The translations under genes were made by a program, and so were the position numbers. The notes under the pieces are model-generated. The model worked only from the letters and a program-made list of their open reading frames with translations, searched no databases and was not told the origin of the DNA. DNA of 64,000 nucleotides from Rhodospirillales bacterium 24-66-33 (GTDB lineage Bacteria; Pseudomonadota; Alphaproteobacteria; Reyranellales; Reyranellaceae): assembly GCA_002281855.1 (NCBI GenBank), contig NCHQ01000012.1:1-64000 (forward strand), in the 5' to 3' direction. This document shows, piece by piece, positions 42,972 to 55,041 of this stretch (positions within the stretch are counted from its first letter, which is position 1; the number at the start of each line of letters is the position of its first letter).

Positions 42972-44609
42972 TTGATCTGGCGACTGGGCGCCCTCGCCGT
43001 GGCCGCCGTCGTTGCGCTGCCGCTGCTTGGCATCGCCTCCAGCCTGTTCAGCCCCCAGCGCGAGCTCTGGCGTCACCTGGCCGAGACGCAGCTTGGCGAC
43101 ATCGCAAGCAACACGATCATCCTGCTGGTTGGCGTCGGCCTGGGCACGGTCGTGATCGGTACCGGCACGGCCTGGCTCGTCACGATGTGCCGGTTTCCCG
43201 GAAGCCGCGTGCTGCAATGGGCGTTGCTGCTGCCGCTCGTCATGCCGACCTACATCATCGGCTACGCCTATGCCGACCTGCTGACCTTCGCCGGCCCGCT
43301 GCAATCGGGGCTGCGCGCCACCATGGGGTGGACCCGCGGCGACTACTGGTTTCCGCAGTTCGGCTCACCCCAGGGTGTCGCCCTGCTGTTCACGCTGGTG
43401 CTCTACCCTTACGTCTATCTTGCCGCGCGCACGGCGTTCCTTGCCCAGTCGCAATCCCTGCTCGAAGCGAGCCGCATCCTCGGCAACGGGCCGTGGCGCA
43501 CGTTCCTGCGGATCGGCCTGCCGCTCGCCCGCCCGGCCATCGCCGCGGGCGCGGCTCTCGCGCTGCTGGAGACGCTCGCCGACTTCGGCACCGTCCAGTA
43601 TTACGGCATCCACACCTTCACCACGGCGATCTACCGGACCTGGTATGGCATGGGTAACCGCGAGGGGGCCGCGCAGCTCTCCATGGTTCTCATCCTGATC
43701 GCCGTGGCCCTCGTCGCCCTGGAATACCGGTCGCGCGGACGGGCGAGTTTCACCATCGCCTCGAACCTGCGCTACGTCGCCGAACCGGTGCAGCTCGCCC
43801 TGCCGGCGGGTCTCGCCGCCCTGGCCGCCTGCGCCCTGCCGATCCTGCTCGGCTTCGTGGTGCCGACGGCACACCTCGCGCAGCTTGCTTTGTCTTCCGG
43901 AGTGCTGATGACCGACCAGCGCTTCATCGGTGACGCCTTCAACAGCCTGATTCTGGCGACCGTGGCGGCCGTCATCATCGTCGGCCTCGCCATCTTCCTG
44001 AGTTACGCCGGACGGCTCGTTCGCCGCCGATTGCTCCACCGCACCATCGCCTTCGCATCGCTGGGCTATGCCATCCCCGGCGCGGTCATCGCCGTTGGCG
44101 TCCTGCTGCCGCTGGCATTCGCCGATCACGCCCTCGATCTACTCTCGCGGCAGGTGTTCGGCGTGCCGACCGGCCTGCTGCTGAGCGGGACCGCCTTCGC
44201 CCTGGTCGTCGCCTATACCGTGCGCTTCCTCGCCGTCGGCATGGCCAACATCGCGCCCGGACTTGCCGCGATCGATCCGGCCATGGACGCCAGCGCGCGG
44301 ATCCTGGGAGCCAGGCCGCGCGATGTCCTGTGGCGCATCCATATACCGATGCTGCGGGCGCCTGCCCTGACGGCCGCCATCGTCGCCTTCGTCGAGGTAC
44401 TGAAGGAGCTGCCGGCGACCCTGCTGATACGGCCCTTCAACTTCGACACGTTGGCCATCGGGGTCTACCGCTTCGCATCCGACGAGCGCCTTGCCCAGGC
44501 GGCCGTCGGATCCATTCTGATCGTCACCGTGTCGCTTGCACCGGTGATCCTCCTCAGCCGCACGGTGGCGGCGTCGGGACGTCCTACTTCCAGCCCGCGC
44601 GGTCCATGA
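42972..44609 (+). CDS. fbpB: Ferric iron ABC transporter permease (FbpB-like, fused two-domain)
   Basis: About 545 aa with 12 or so TM helices in two homologous halves, each with a binding-protein-dependent transport EAA loop ('SLLEASRILGNGPWRTFLRIGLPLA' core ASRILGNGPWRTFLRIGLPL, and 'DASARILGARPRDVLWRIHIP'). This duplicated permease is typical of iron(III) transporters of the Fbp/Sfu type. The convergent gene encodes a matching iron-binding protein. The ATP-binding gene is not in this window. The start is doubtful: no ATG or GTG in frame before the first TM helix; the TTG at 42972 overlaps the stop of an 8-codon ORF (ATG at 42949) and has no clear Shine-Dalgarno. Confidence 0.85.
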   Translation: MIWRLGALAVAAVVALPLLGIASSLFSPQRELWRHLAETQLGDIASNTIILLVGVGLGTVVIGTGTAWLVTMCRFPGSRVLQWALLLPLVMPTYIIGYAYADLLTFAGPLQSGLRATMGWTRGDYWFPQFGSPQGVALLFTLVLYPYVYLAARTAFLAQSQSLLEASRILGNGPWRTFLRIGLPLARPAIAAGAALALLETLADFGTVQYYGIHTFTTAIYRTWYGMGNREGAAQLSMVLILIAVALVALEYRSRGRASFTIASNLRYVAEPVQLALPAGLAALAACALPILLGFVVPTAHLAQLALSSGVLMTDQRFIGDAFNSLILATVAAVIIVGLAIFLSYAGRLVRRRLLHRTIAFASLGYAIPGAVIAVGVLLPLAFADHALDLLSRQVFGVPTGLLLSGTAFALVVAYTVRFLAVGMANIAPGLAAIDPAMDASARILGARPRDVLWRIHIPMLRAPALTAAIVAFVEVLKELPATLLIRPFNFDTLAIGVYRFASDERLAQAAVGSILIVTVSLAPVILLSRTVAASGRPTSSPRGP

Positions 44610-45618
44610 TTTTCAGCGCCTCGGCGTTGTTCTGGGCGAAAACGCGGGCGTTGAGCTGGTCTTCCTTGAAGGTGCCCAGCGCCTTGAGCTGCGGCGAGAG
44701 CTCGACCGAGGCCACGACCGGGTATTCCGAATTGCCGTCGGCGAAGTACTTCTGGGCCTGCGGCGAGACCAGGTATTCGAGGAACTTGACCGCCGCCTGC
44801 TTGTTCGGTGCGTGCTTGGCGATGCCACCGGCGCTCAGGTTCACGTGCGTGCCGCGGTTGGACTGGTTCGGGAAGATGACGCCCAGCTTGGCCACGATCT
44901 CGCGATCCTCCGGCTTGGCCGAACGCATGAGGTTCACGAAGTAGTAGGTGTTCACGACGGCAACGTCGCCCTCGCCCGCGGCGGCGGCCTTGATCTGGTC
45001 GGTGTCGCCGCCTCGTGGCGGACGTGCCAGGTTTGCGGCAACGCCCTTGGCCCAGGCTTCCGTCTTCTCCGGACCGTCGGCCGCGAGGATCGAGCCGGTG
45101 AGCGACTGGTTGTAGATGTTGCCCGAGGAGCGGATCAGGACCTTGCCCTTCCACTTCGGGTCGGCGAGATCCTCATAGTTCTGCGGGCCGGCGGCCGCCT
45201 GCATCTTCCCCTTGTTGAACACGATGACGCGGGCGCGCTTGGAGAAGCCGAACCAGGTGTTGTCGGGATCGCGCAGGTGGGCGGGGATCGCTTTGGTCAG
45301 GACGGCCGAGTCGGTCGCCTGCAGCAGCCCCATCTCGCGGGCGCGCTCGATGCGGCCGGCGTCGACGGTGATGAACACGTCGCAGGGGCTCTTGTCGCCT
45401 TCGGTGCGCAGTCGCTGGATGAGCGGATCCGGCTCTGCATCGACGCGGTTGATCTTCACGCCCGTCAGATCCGCGAAGTTGCCATACAGCGCCTCGTCGG
45501 TCTTGTAGTGGCGGGCCGAATAAAGATTGAGCGTACCGCCCTGCGCCCAGGCCCTGCGGGCGATGAACGCACCGGAACCCAACGCCAGGCCAGCTTTCAC
45601 GAGCGCACGTCTCTTCAC
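44584..45618 (-). CDS. fbpA: Iron(III) ABC transporter substrate-binding protein
   Basis: A 344-aa periplasmic binding protein. The N terminus 'MKRRALVKAGLALGSGAFIA' ends near 'RAWAQG' and may be a Tat or Sec signal. The mature part starts 'LNLYSARHYKTDEALYGNF', the usual FbpA/FutA pattern, with the iron-binding Tyr pair in 'VVNTYYFVNLM'. It delivers ferric iron to the permease encoded convergently; the two genes overlap by 26 nt at their 3' ends. No clear Fur or Irr box could be identified in the 175-bp upstream gap. Confidence 0.9.
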   Translation of the reverse strand: MKRRALVKAGLALGSGAFIARRAWAQGGTLNLYSARHYKTDEALYGNFADLTGVKINRVDAEPDPLIQRLRTEGDKSPCDVFITVDAGRIERAREMGLLQATDSAVLTKAIPAHLRDPDNTWFGFSKRARVIVFNKGKMQAAAGPQNYEDLADPKWKGKVLIRSSGNIYNQSLTGSILAADGPEKTEAWAKGVAANLARPPRGGDTDQIKAAAAGEGDVAVVNTYYFVNLMRSAKPEDREIVAKLGVIFPNQSNRGTHVNLSAGGIAKHAPNKQAAVKFLEYLVSPQAQKYFADGNSEYPVVASVELSPQLKALGTFKEDQLNARVFAQNNAEALKIMDRAGWK

Positions 45619-45724
45619 GTCTTCCTCCGATGCGAGTGAGTATCAATGGCCCGATATCACCCGCAATACATAATGGCAATTCAAATGCGATTTATTCCGA
45701 GTTGCCAGTATGTAATTTTGTGCA

Positions 45725-45755
45725 CCCATCCGTTTGCGCCGAAAATGCGGATGGG
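45725..45755 (+). other. Stem-loop in the cfa leader
   Basis: CCCATCCG (45725-45732) pairs perfectly with CGGATGGG (45748-45755) over a 15-nt loop that itself has TTT and AAA able to pair. It ends 38 nt before the cfa start in the gap to fbpA. There is no U-tract, so it is not a terminator. It may be an RNA regulatory element or a DNA-binding site. Confidence 0.5.
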
Positions 45756-45793
45756 ACTAACATTTGGCCAGCGACAATTTGGAGTGATCCATC

Positions 45794-47032
45794 GTGCTGC
45801 TGGCGCAGGTGCTTGCCCGGGTCGTGAACGAAGGCCAACTGACCATCGTCGATGAGACGGGTCGGTCGCATCGGATCAAGGGCGCCAAGGCCGGTCCCGC
45901 GGTGACCATGCGCGTCCACGATCGGTGGACCGGCATCCGCCTTGCCTTTCGGCCCCGGCTCGCCCTGGGCGAGGCCTACATGGACGGTCGGATGACCGTC
46001 GAACAGGGCGATCTCTACGATCTTCTCGACCTGCTTGGACGCAACATCACCGCCGTCGATTCCACCGCCCTTATGCGCTGGTCCTACTCGCTGCAGCGCT
46101 GGCTGCGCGTGCTGGAACAGTACAATCCCGTCGGCAAGGCCCAGAAGAACGTCGCCCATCACTACGATCTCCGGGGTGAACTCTACGACGTCTTCCTCGA
46201 TCCCGACCGGCAATATTCCTGCGCCTATTTCAAGACCGGCAAAGAGTCCCTCGAGATCGCGCAGGCCGACAAGAAGCTGCATATCGCGGCCAAGCTGCTG
46301 CTGAAACCTGGCCTGAAGGTGCTCGACGTCGGCTCGGGTTGGGGTGGCATGGGCCTCTATCTCGCCCGCTCGTTCGACGTCGACGTGACCGGGGTGACCC
46401 TCTCTCGCGAGCAGCATGGCGTATCGAACCGCCGCGCCGCCGATGCCGGCATCGCCGACCGGGTCCGTTTCAAGTTGATCGACTACCGCGAGGAGCCGGA
46501 CCGCTACGACCGTATCGTCTCGGTCGGCATGTTCGAGCATGTCGGCTCGGCCCACTATCTCGAATACTTCCGGAAGGTGAAGGACCTGCTGGCCGACGAC
46601 GGGATCATGCTTCTGCACTCGATCGGACGCATGGAGCCCCCGGGCGGCACCAACACCTGGCTCCGCAAGTACATCTTCCCCGGTGGATACACGCCTGCCC
46701 TGTCGGAGGTTCTCGCGGCGATCGAGAAGGCCGGCCTGTGGGTGACCGACATCGAAGTCCTGCGGCTCCATTACGCAGAGACCCTGCGCCACTGGCGCCA
46801 GCGATTCCTGGCCAACCGGGAGCGCATCAAGGAGATCGCCGGCTACGACGATCGGTTCTGCCGGATGTGGGAGTTCTATCTCGCGGGCTGCGAGGTCGCT
46901 TTCCGCTACATGCAGCAGATGGTGTTTCAGATCCAGATCGCGCGGCGACAGGATGCGGTGCCGCTCGTTCGTGATTACATGGTCACCGAAGAACGCCTTA
47001 AGAACGTCGCGGGGTCCATGGCGGCCGAATAG
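45794..47032 (+). CDS. cfa: Cyclopropane-fatty-acyl-phospholipid synthase
   Basis: A 412-aa SAM-dependent enzyme that methylenates unsaturated acyl chains of membrane lipids. It has an N-terminal domain of about 110 residues ('FRPRLALGEAYMDGRMTVEQGDLYDLL' core LGEAYMDGRMTVEQGDLYDL), then 'NVAHHYDLRGELYDVFLDPDRQYSCAYF' (core AHHYDLRGELYDVFLD), the SAM loop 'VLDVGSGWGGMGLYLA' and 'VGMFEHVG'. The GTG at 45794 with GGAGTG upstream gives the normal N terminus. It diverges from fbpA. Confidence 0.94.
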   Translation: MLLAQVLARVVNEGQLTIVDETGRSHRIKGAKAGPAVTMRVHDRWTGIRLAFRPRLALGEAYMDGRMTVEQGDLYDLLDLLGRNITAVDSTALMRWSYSLQRWLRVLEQYNPVGKAQKNVAHHYDLRGELYDVFLDPDRQYSCAYFKTGKESLEIAQADKKLHIAAKLLLKPGLKVLDVGSGWGGMGLYLARSFDVDVTGVTLSREQHGVSNRRAADAGIADRVRFKLIDYREEPDRYDRIVSVGMFEHVGSAHYLEYFRKVKDLLADDGIMLLHSIGRMEPPGGTNTWLRKYIFPGGYTPALSEVLAAIEKAGLWVTDIEVLRLHYAETLRHWRQRFLANRERIKEIAGYDDRFCRMWEFYLAGCEVAFRYMQQMVFQIQIARRQDAVPLVRDYMVTEERLKNVAGSMAAE

Positions 47033-47119
47033 CAAGTATCCTCGCTACGCTCTGGATAAACCGCTCTCTAAGTTTCTTTGCACTGTGATCCCCCTCCCAT
47101 CTTGGGCAAAGACAATCGG

Positions 47120-48646
<1,527 letters not shown>

Positions 48647-48655
48647 GGTCGCCAC

Positions 48656-49825
48656 GTGTCAATCATTGCCGATGATGATCCGGCGCGCCGCGCCGGCGCG
48701 ATCCTTTCAATCGATCTGGGCGCGATCGCCGCCAACTGGCGGGGACTGCGCGATGCCGGACGCGCCACCGGCCGCCCGGTCGACTGCGCCGCCGTCCTGA
48801 AGGCGGACGCCTATGGCACCGGAGCGGCCGTCGTGGGTCCGCTGCTGGCGGCCGAGGGCTGCCGGCAGTTCTTCGTGGCCCATATCGAAGAGGGTATCGC
48901 GCTGCGCCGGGTGCTGCCGGAGCCGCCCATCTATGTGCTGAACGGGTTGCTTCCCGGCACGGAGGGCGATTTCGTGGAGCACCGCCTCGTCCCCGTGCTC
49001 AATCACCTGGGACAGCTCAATGCCTGGCGGGCCGCTGCTCAGCGCTTCAATCTGGCGCTCGACGCCGTCGTGCATCTGGACACCGGCATGCACCGCCTGG
49101 GATTCGGTGCAGAGGATGCGCAGTTCCTGATCAACGAGCGCGGCCGGCTGCGCGGCCTGCGCCTGGCGCTCATCATGAGCCACCTGGTTTCTTCCGAAGA
49201 ACCGTCCAATCCGATCAACGGCGAGCAGCTCTCACGCTTTCGCACCTTCGTCCGGGCGATGCCGGGGGCCCCGACCTCGCTCGCCAACTCATCGGGCATC
49301 TTCCTGGGGCCGGACTACCATTTCGACCTGCTTCGTCCCGGCGCGGCGCTCTACGGCATCAATCCCCTGCCCGGCCAGCCCAACCCGATGCTGGAAGTCG
49401 TGACCCTGCAGGTCCGGATCCTGCAAACGCGCCAGATCGATGCCTTCCAGACCGTGGGATATGGCGGTGCCTGGCGCTCGGCGCGGCCCAGCCGGATCGC
49501 CACGATTGCGCTGGGGTATGCGGACGGCTATTTCCGTAACCTCGGAAATCGCACTTTTGTGCATCTCGCCGGACACACCGTGCCCGTGATCGGCCGCATC
49601 TCGATGGACCTCGTGACCATAGACGTGACCGACGTCCCTGAAGCCGACTGCCAGCCCGGGGCCATCGTCGAAATACTCGGCCCTCACCTCACGCCGGACA
49701 TTCTCGCGGACCATGCGCGGACGAACGCCTACGAGGTCATGACCGCACTGGGCCGGCGCTATCATCGCGCCTATGTCGATCGCTTTGCAGAGGCTGCGGC
49801 CGAGGAAACGGGAGAACCGGCGTGA
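48656..49825 (+). CDS. alr: Alanine racemase
   Basis: A 389-aa PLP enzyme making D-alanine for peptidoglycan. The PLP lysine K49 lies in 'AAVLKADAYGTG'; 'HLDTGMHRLGF', 'LANSSGIFLGPDYHFDLLRPG' (core SSGIFLGPDYHFDLLRPG), the catalytic Tyr in 'QTVGYGGAW' and 'VIGRISMDLVTIDVT' are all present. The start is GTG at 48656, directly behind dnaB, a common gene order. The stop overlaps the mlaE start (GTGA). Confidence 0.95.
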   Translation: MSIIADDDPARRAGAILSIDLGAIAANWRGLRDAGRATGRPVDCAAVLKADAYGTGAAVVGPLLAAEGCRQFFVAHIEEGIALRRVLPEPPIYVLNGLLPGTEGDFVEHRLVPVLNHLGQLNAWRAAAQRFNLALDAVVHLDTGMHRLGFGAEDAQFLINERGRLRGLRLALIMSHLVSSEEPSNPINGEQLSRFRTFVRAMPGAPTSLANSSGIFLGPDYHFDLLRPGAALYGINPLPGQPNPMLEVVTLQVRILQTRQIDAFQTVGYGGAWRSARPSRIATIALGYADGYFRNLGNRTFVHLAGHTVPVIGRISMDLVTIDVTDVPEADCQPGAIVEILGPHLTPDILADHARTNAYEVMTALGRRYHRAYVDRFAEAAAEETGEPA

Positions 49826-50601
49826 CCCTTCCCCTCTTGACCGTGCTCGGCCGCATGACGCTGGCTTTCCTGGAGGCGATCGGCAGCGTCAGCGCCTTTG
49901 CCTTCAAGGCCATCCGACAGGGCCTGCAGCCGCCCTATTACCGCCGGCAGATCCTCCGGCAGATCATGGAAATCGGCTACTACTCTCTGCCGGTGGTCGG
50001 CCTGACCGCGATCTTCACCGGCATGGTGCTGGCGTTGCAGAGCTATACCGGCTTCGCGCGCTTCTCGGCCGAGAGCGCCATTCCCAATGTGGTCGTGGTC
50101 TCGCTGACCCGCGAACTCGGACCGGTCCTGGCGGGACTTATGGTCGCCGGCCGTGTCGGAGCCGCGATGGCGGCCGAGATCGGCACCATGCGCGTCACCG
50201 AACAGATCGACGCCCTCACGACCCTCTCGACCGACCCGTTCAAGTATCTCGTCGCGCCGCGCCTGATCGCGGGCGTGCTCACCCTCCCGGTCCTGGTCCT
50301 GATCGCCGACATCATCGGCGTGCTCGGCGGCTTCCTGGTGGGCGTCTACAAGCTGGACTTCAACGACGCGGCCTACCTGCGCAATACCCTGGACTTCCTG
50401 CAGTTGCAGGATGTCGTCTCCGGGCTGGTCAAAGCGGCGGTGTTCGGGTTCCTCATCACGCTGATGGGCTGTTATCACGGCTACCGGTCGCGCGGCGGCG
50501 CCCAGGGCGTCGGCATGGCGACCACGAGCGCGGTGGTTTCGGCGTCGATCCTGATCCTGACCTTCAACTACTTCATCACCGAAGCCTTCTTCGCGCGCTG
50601 A
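49822..50601 (+). CDS. mlaE: MlaE-type ABC transporter permease
   Basis: A 259-aa permease with about five TM helices of the MlaE/YrbE family. Diagnostic stretches are 'GYYSLPVVGLTAIFTGMVLALQ', here as its core LPVVGLTAIFTGMVLALQ, and 'ELGPVLAGLMVAGRVGAAMAAEIGTMRV' (core LGPVLAGLMVAGRVGAAMA). With MlaF it forms the inner-membrane lipid transporter. It is translationally coupled to alr (GTGA) and followed 13 nt later by mlaF. The MlaD-type partner in this window is 34 kb away. Confidence 0.93.
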   Translation: MTLPLLTVLGRMTLAFLEAIGSVSAFAFKAIRQGLQPPYYRRQILRQIMEIGYYSLPVVGLTAIFTGMVLALQSYTGFARFSAESAIPNVVVVSLTRELGPVLAGLMVAGRVGAAMAAEIGTMRVTEQIDALTTLSTDPFKYLVAPRLIAGVLTLPVLVLIADIIGVLGGFLVGVYKLDFNDAAYLRNTLDFLQLQDVVSGLVKAAVFGFLITLMGCYHGYRSRGGAQGVGMATTSAVVSASILILTFNYFITEAFFAR

Positions 50602-50614
50602 TCGGCTCCCCTGC

Positions 50615-51388
50615 ATGGCCTCCCCCAAGATCTCGTTGCGCGGCGTCACCAAAGCCTTCGGGCCCAAGAAGGTGCTGCAGGGCATCGAGTTGGACGTGGC
50701 GCCCGGCGAATCGATGGTCGTGATCGGCGGATCGGGCACCGGCAAGTCGGTGCTGCTGAAATGCATCCTCGGCCTGCTGAAACCGGACCAGGGCTCGATC
50801 AAGGTCGACGGCGAGGAGACTCGCGGCCTGTCAGATCGCGACCGAGCACGGATCATGCGCAAGTTCGGCATGCTGTTCCAGGGCGGTGCCCTGTTCGATT
50901 CCCTGCGCGTCTGGGAGAACGTGGCCTTCGGTCCGATCCAGAGCGACGGCATGCCTGCCGATCAGGCCCGCGAAGTCGCCGTCGCCAAATTGGGCGCCGT
51001 CGGCCTCGGTCCCGAAATCAGTGACCTCTTCCCCTCAGAACTGTCGGGCGGCATGCAGAAGCGCGTGGCCCTCGCCCGCGCCATCGCACGCGAACCCGAG
51101 ATCATCTTCTTCGACGAGCCGACGACCGGCCTCGATCCGATCATGGCGGACGTGATCAATGATCTGATCGTGAAATCCGTCAGCAGTCTGGGCGCCACGG
51201 CGATCTCGATCACCCACGACATGGCGAGCGCCCGCAAGATCGGCCACCGCATCGGCATGTTGCACGAGGGCAAGCTGATCTGGCAGGGGCCCGTCGCGGA
51301 CATCGACCACTCCGGGAACGCGTATGTCGACCAGTTCATCCACGGCCGGGCGGAGGGTCCGATCCGGATGCAGGTGCGGAAGCTCTGA
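50615..51388 (+). CDS. mlaF: MlaF-type ABC transporter ATP-binding protein
   Basis: A 257-aa ATPase of the Mla phospholipid transporter. It has Walker A 'VIGGSGTGKSVLLK', signature 'LSGGMQKRVALARAIA', Walker B 'IIFFDEPTTGLDPI' and the H-loop in 'AISITHDM'. It should dock on MlaE at the cytosolic face. It lies 2 nt before radA. No mlaB or mlaC follows in this window. Confidence 0.94.
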   Translation: MASPKISLRGVTKAFGPKKVLQGIELDVAPGESMVVIGGSGTGKSVLLKCILGLLKPDQGSIKVDGEETRGLSDRDRARIMRKFGMLFQGGALFDSLRVWENVAFGPIQSDGMPADQAREVAVAKLGAVGLGPEISDLFPSELSGGMQKRVALARAIAREPEIIFFDEPTTGLDPIMADVINDLIVKSVSSLGATAISITHDMASARKIGHRIGMLHEGKLIWQGPVADIDHSGNAYVDQFIHGRAEGPIRMQVRKL

Positions 51389-51390
51389 CC

Positions 51391-52854
<1,464 letters not shown>

Positions 52855-52876
52855 AGGCACGGAGCGAACGGGGTCG

Positions 52877-53524
52877 ATGGAGCAGCTGGGAATTACCGTT
52901 TTCGACGTGGCCGTGATCGCCGTTGCGCTCTTCGGAGCGGCCATCGGCATGTCCGCGGGCTTTGCCCATGCGGTCCTCTTCATCGCCTCCTGGATCGGGG
53001 CCGGCTGGATCGCCTGGCGCTTCTCCAAGGTGGTCGAGCCGGAGGTCATGAAGATCGTCGGCAGCGCCGAACTGTCCTATTTCATCTCGCTGCTCGTCGT
53101 CTTCGTGGGCGCCCTGATCGTGTTGATCATGCTCACCAGCGTGGTTTCGAGGGCCATCCGCACCGGGCCCCTGGGCCGGCCCGACAGGATTCTGGGCGCC
53201 GGATTCGGCGTGCTCTGCGCATGGGTCGCCATGGGAACGGCCTTCCTGTTCTACGGATATCTCGGGCCCCGCCAGCTGCCGCCGGCCGTCGAGGGCGCCG
53301 CCAGTTTTCCGATGATCCGCGAGATGGCCACCTTCGTGGAGCCGCAACTGCCGACCGGCTTCCGTACCCGCCTGCAGCGACCGGGCATGGAAACCGGGGT
53401 CATTGCCGCACCGGCGACGCCCGCGCCGCAGGCGGCACCGCAGACCGCGCCGCCCACCGCCGGCGCGTCGGACACGACCCCCGCCGCGCCTGCGCAGCCC
53501 GGGGAAACCAAACCGCCGCAGTGA
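52877..53524 (+). CDS. cvpA: CvpA family membrane protein
   Basis: A 215-aa protein with four predicted TM helices (about 8-28, 33-50, 66-92, 105-125), including 'GFAHAVLFIASWIGAGWIAW', the CvpA pattern. The C-terminal 50 residues form a Pro/Ala/Thr-rich tail. CvpA is tied to colicin V production and purF regulation in E. coli and to envelope integrity elsewhere. cvpA next to purF, as here (46 nt), is an old conserved pair. ATG 52877 is used. Confidence 0.88.
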   Translation: MEQLGITVFDVAVIAVALFGAAIGMSAGFAHAVLFIASWIGAGWIAWRFSKVVEPEVMKIVGSAELSYFISLLVVFVGALIVLIMLTSVVSRAIRTGPLGRPDRILGAGFGVLCAWVAMGTAFLFYGYLGPRQLPPAVEGAASFPMIREMATFVEPQLPTGFRTRLQRPGMETGVIAAPATPAPQAAPQTAPPTAGASDTTPAAPAQPGETKPPQ

Positions 53525-53570
53525 GTCATACTTGATAGCCTCGGGGCGACACCCCAGCTATAACCCCGCC

Positions 53571-55031
53571 GTGCATACCCCCCTGAAACGCTCCGAAGAC
53601 GACCTCGACAAGTTTCACGAGGAATGTGCGCTGTTCGGCATCTACGGCACGTCCGATGCCGCCGCGCACACCGCGCTTGGCCTCCATGCCCTGCAGCATC
53701 GCGGGCAGGAAGCGTCCGGGATCGTAACCTACGATGGCCGGGTCTTTCACAATCATCGCGCCGCCGGCCTGGTCGGAGACATCTTCGGCACCCAGGCCGT
53801 CATGGAGAAGCTGGTCGGCTATTCGGCGATCGGCCACAACCGCTACGCCACGACAGGCGGTTCCTCGGACCGCAACATCCAGCCGATCTTCGCCGACTTC
53901 GACTTCGGTGGCCTCGCCCTGGCGCACAACGGCAACCTCACCAACGCCTACCTCCTGCGCAAGGAGCTGGTCCGGATCGGCTGCCTGTTCCAGTCGACCA
54001 CCGACACCGAAGTCATCAACCATCTGATCGCCCGCTCAAACTACTCGACCGTCGTCGACCGGCTGATCGACGCGCTGGGCCGGGTCAAGGGCGCCTATTC
54101 GCTGCTGCTGCTGACCAACGAGGCCCTGCTCGGCGTGCGCGACCCGCTGGGCGTGCGCCCCCTGGTGATCGGCCGGCTCGAGGACGCCTGGATCCTGGCC
54201 TCGGAGAGCTGCGCCCTCGACATCATCGGCGCCCGCTTCGTGCGCGACGTCGAGCCGGGCGAGATCGTCATCGTCGACGGCAATGGCCTCAGGTCGATCA
54301 AGCCCTTCGTCAAGCAGAAGCGCCGCTTCTGCGTGTTCGAACACATCTACTTCGCGCGGCCCGATTCGAAGGTCGAGGGCATTGGCGTCTACGACGCGCG
54401 CAAGCGCATCGGCAGGGAGCTGGCCAAGGAGAACCCGGTTCCGGCCGACGTGGTCGTCCCGGTGCCGGATTCCGGCGTGCCCGCCGCGATCGGTTATGCC
54501 GCGGAGTCGGGCCTGCCGTTCGAGCTCGGCATCATCCGCAACCACTATGTCGGCCGTACCTTCATCGAGCCGGCGGACCATATCCGCCATCTCGGCGTGC
54601 GCCTGAAGCACAACGCGAACCGCGCCCATATCGAGGGCAAGCGCGTCATCCTGGTCGACGACTCGATCGTGCGCGGCACGACTTCGATGAAGATCGTCGA
54701 GATGGTGCGCAATGCCGGCGCCAAGGAAGTTCATATGCGCATCGCGGCGCCGCCGACGACCGATCCCTGCTTCTACGGCATCGACACGCCGGACAAGGAC
54801 AAGCTGCTGGCCTCGCGCTACGACGTCGCCGGCATGGCGAAGTTCATCGGCGTCGATTCTCTGGCCTTCGTCTCGATCGACGGTCTCTATCGCGCGATGG
54901 GCCTGCCGGGCCGCGACGCTGCCGCTCCGGCTTTCTGCGACGCCTGCTTCACCGGCGACTATCCGATCGCGCTCGACGACGTGGTCGGCGTCGAGGATCG
55001 TCAGCTCTCCCTCCTCGTCGAATCGGCCTGA
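53571..55031 (+). CDS. purF: Amidophosphoribosyltransferase
   Basis: A 486-aa enzyme committing PRPP to purine synthesis by glutamine-dependent amination. From GTG 53571 a propeptide of 18 residues precedes the N-terminal nucleophile C19 in 'FHEECALFGIYG', with 'LQHRGQEASGIV' and 'GHNRYATTGGSS' in the glutaminase domain. The transferase domain has the PRPP loop 'VILVDDSIVRGTTS'. A TATAAC box at 53559-53564 puts a predicted transcription start on the GTG, and there is no Shine-Dalgarno, so leaderless translation is possible. TTG at 53532 is another start. Confidence 0.95.
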   Translation: MHTPLKRSEDDLDKFHEECALFGIYGTSDAAAHTALGLHALQHRGQEASGIVTYDGRVFHNHRAAGLVGDIFGTQAVMEKLVGYSAIGHNRYATTGGSSDRNIQPIFADFDFGGLALAHNGNLTNAYLLRKELVRIGCLFQSTTDTEVINHLIARSNYSTVVDRLIDALGRVKGAYSLLLLTNEALLGVRDPLGVRPLVIGRLEDAWILASESCALDIIGARFVRDVEPGEIVIVDGNGLRSIKPFVKQKRRFCVFEHIYFARPDSKVEGIGVYDARKRIGRELAKENPVPADVVVPVPDSGVPAAIGYAAESGLPFELGIIRNHYVGRTFIEPADHIRHLGVRLKHNANRAHIEGKRVILVDDSIVRGTTSMKIVEMVRNAGAKEVHMRIAAPPTTDPCFYGIDTPDKDKLLASRYDVAGMAKFIGVDSLAFVSIDGLYRAMGLPGRDAAAPAFCDACFTGDYPIALDDVVGVEDRQLSLLVESA

Positions 55032-55041
55032 GGTCGGCGCT

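Noticed and set aside
42949..42975. 8-codon ORF as a real leader peptide gene
   Set aside because: It begins in a terminator stem and has no ribosome binding site of its own; kept only as a possibility in the fbpB note.
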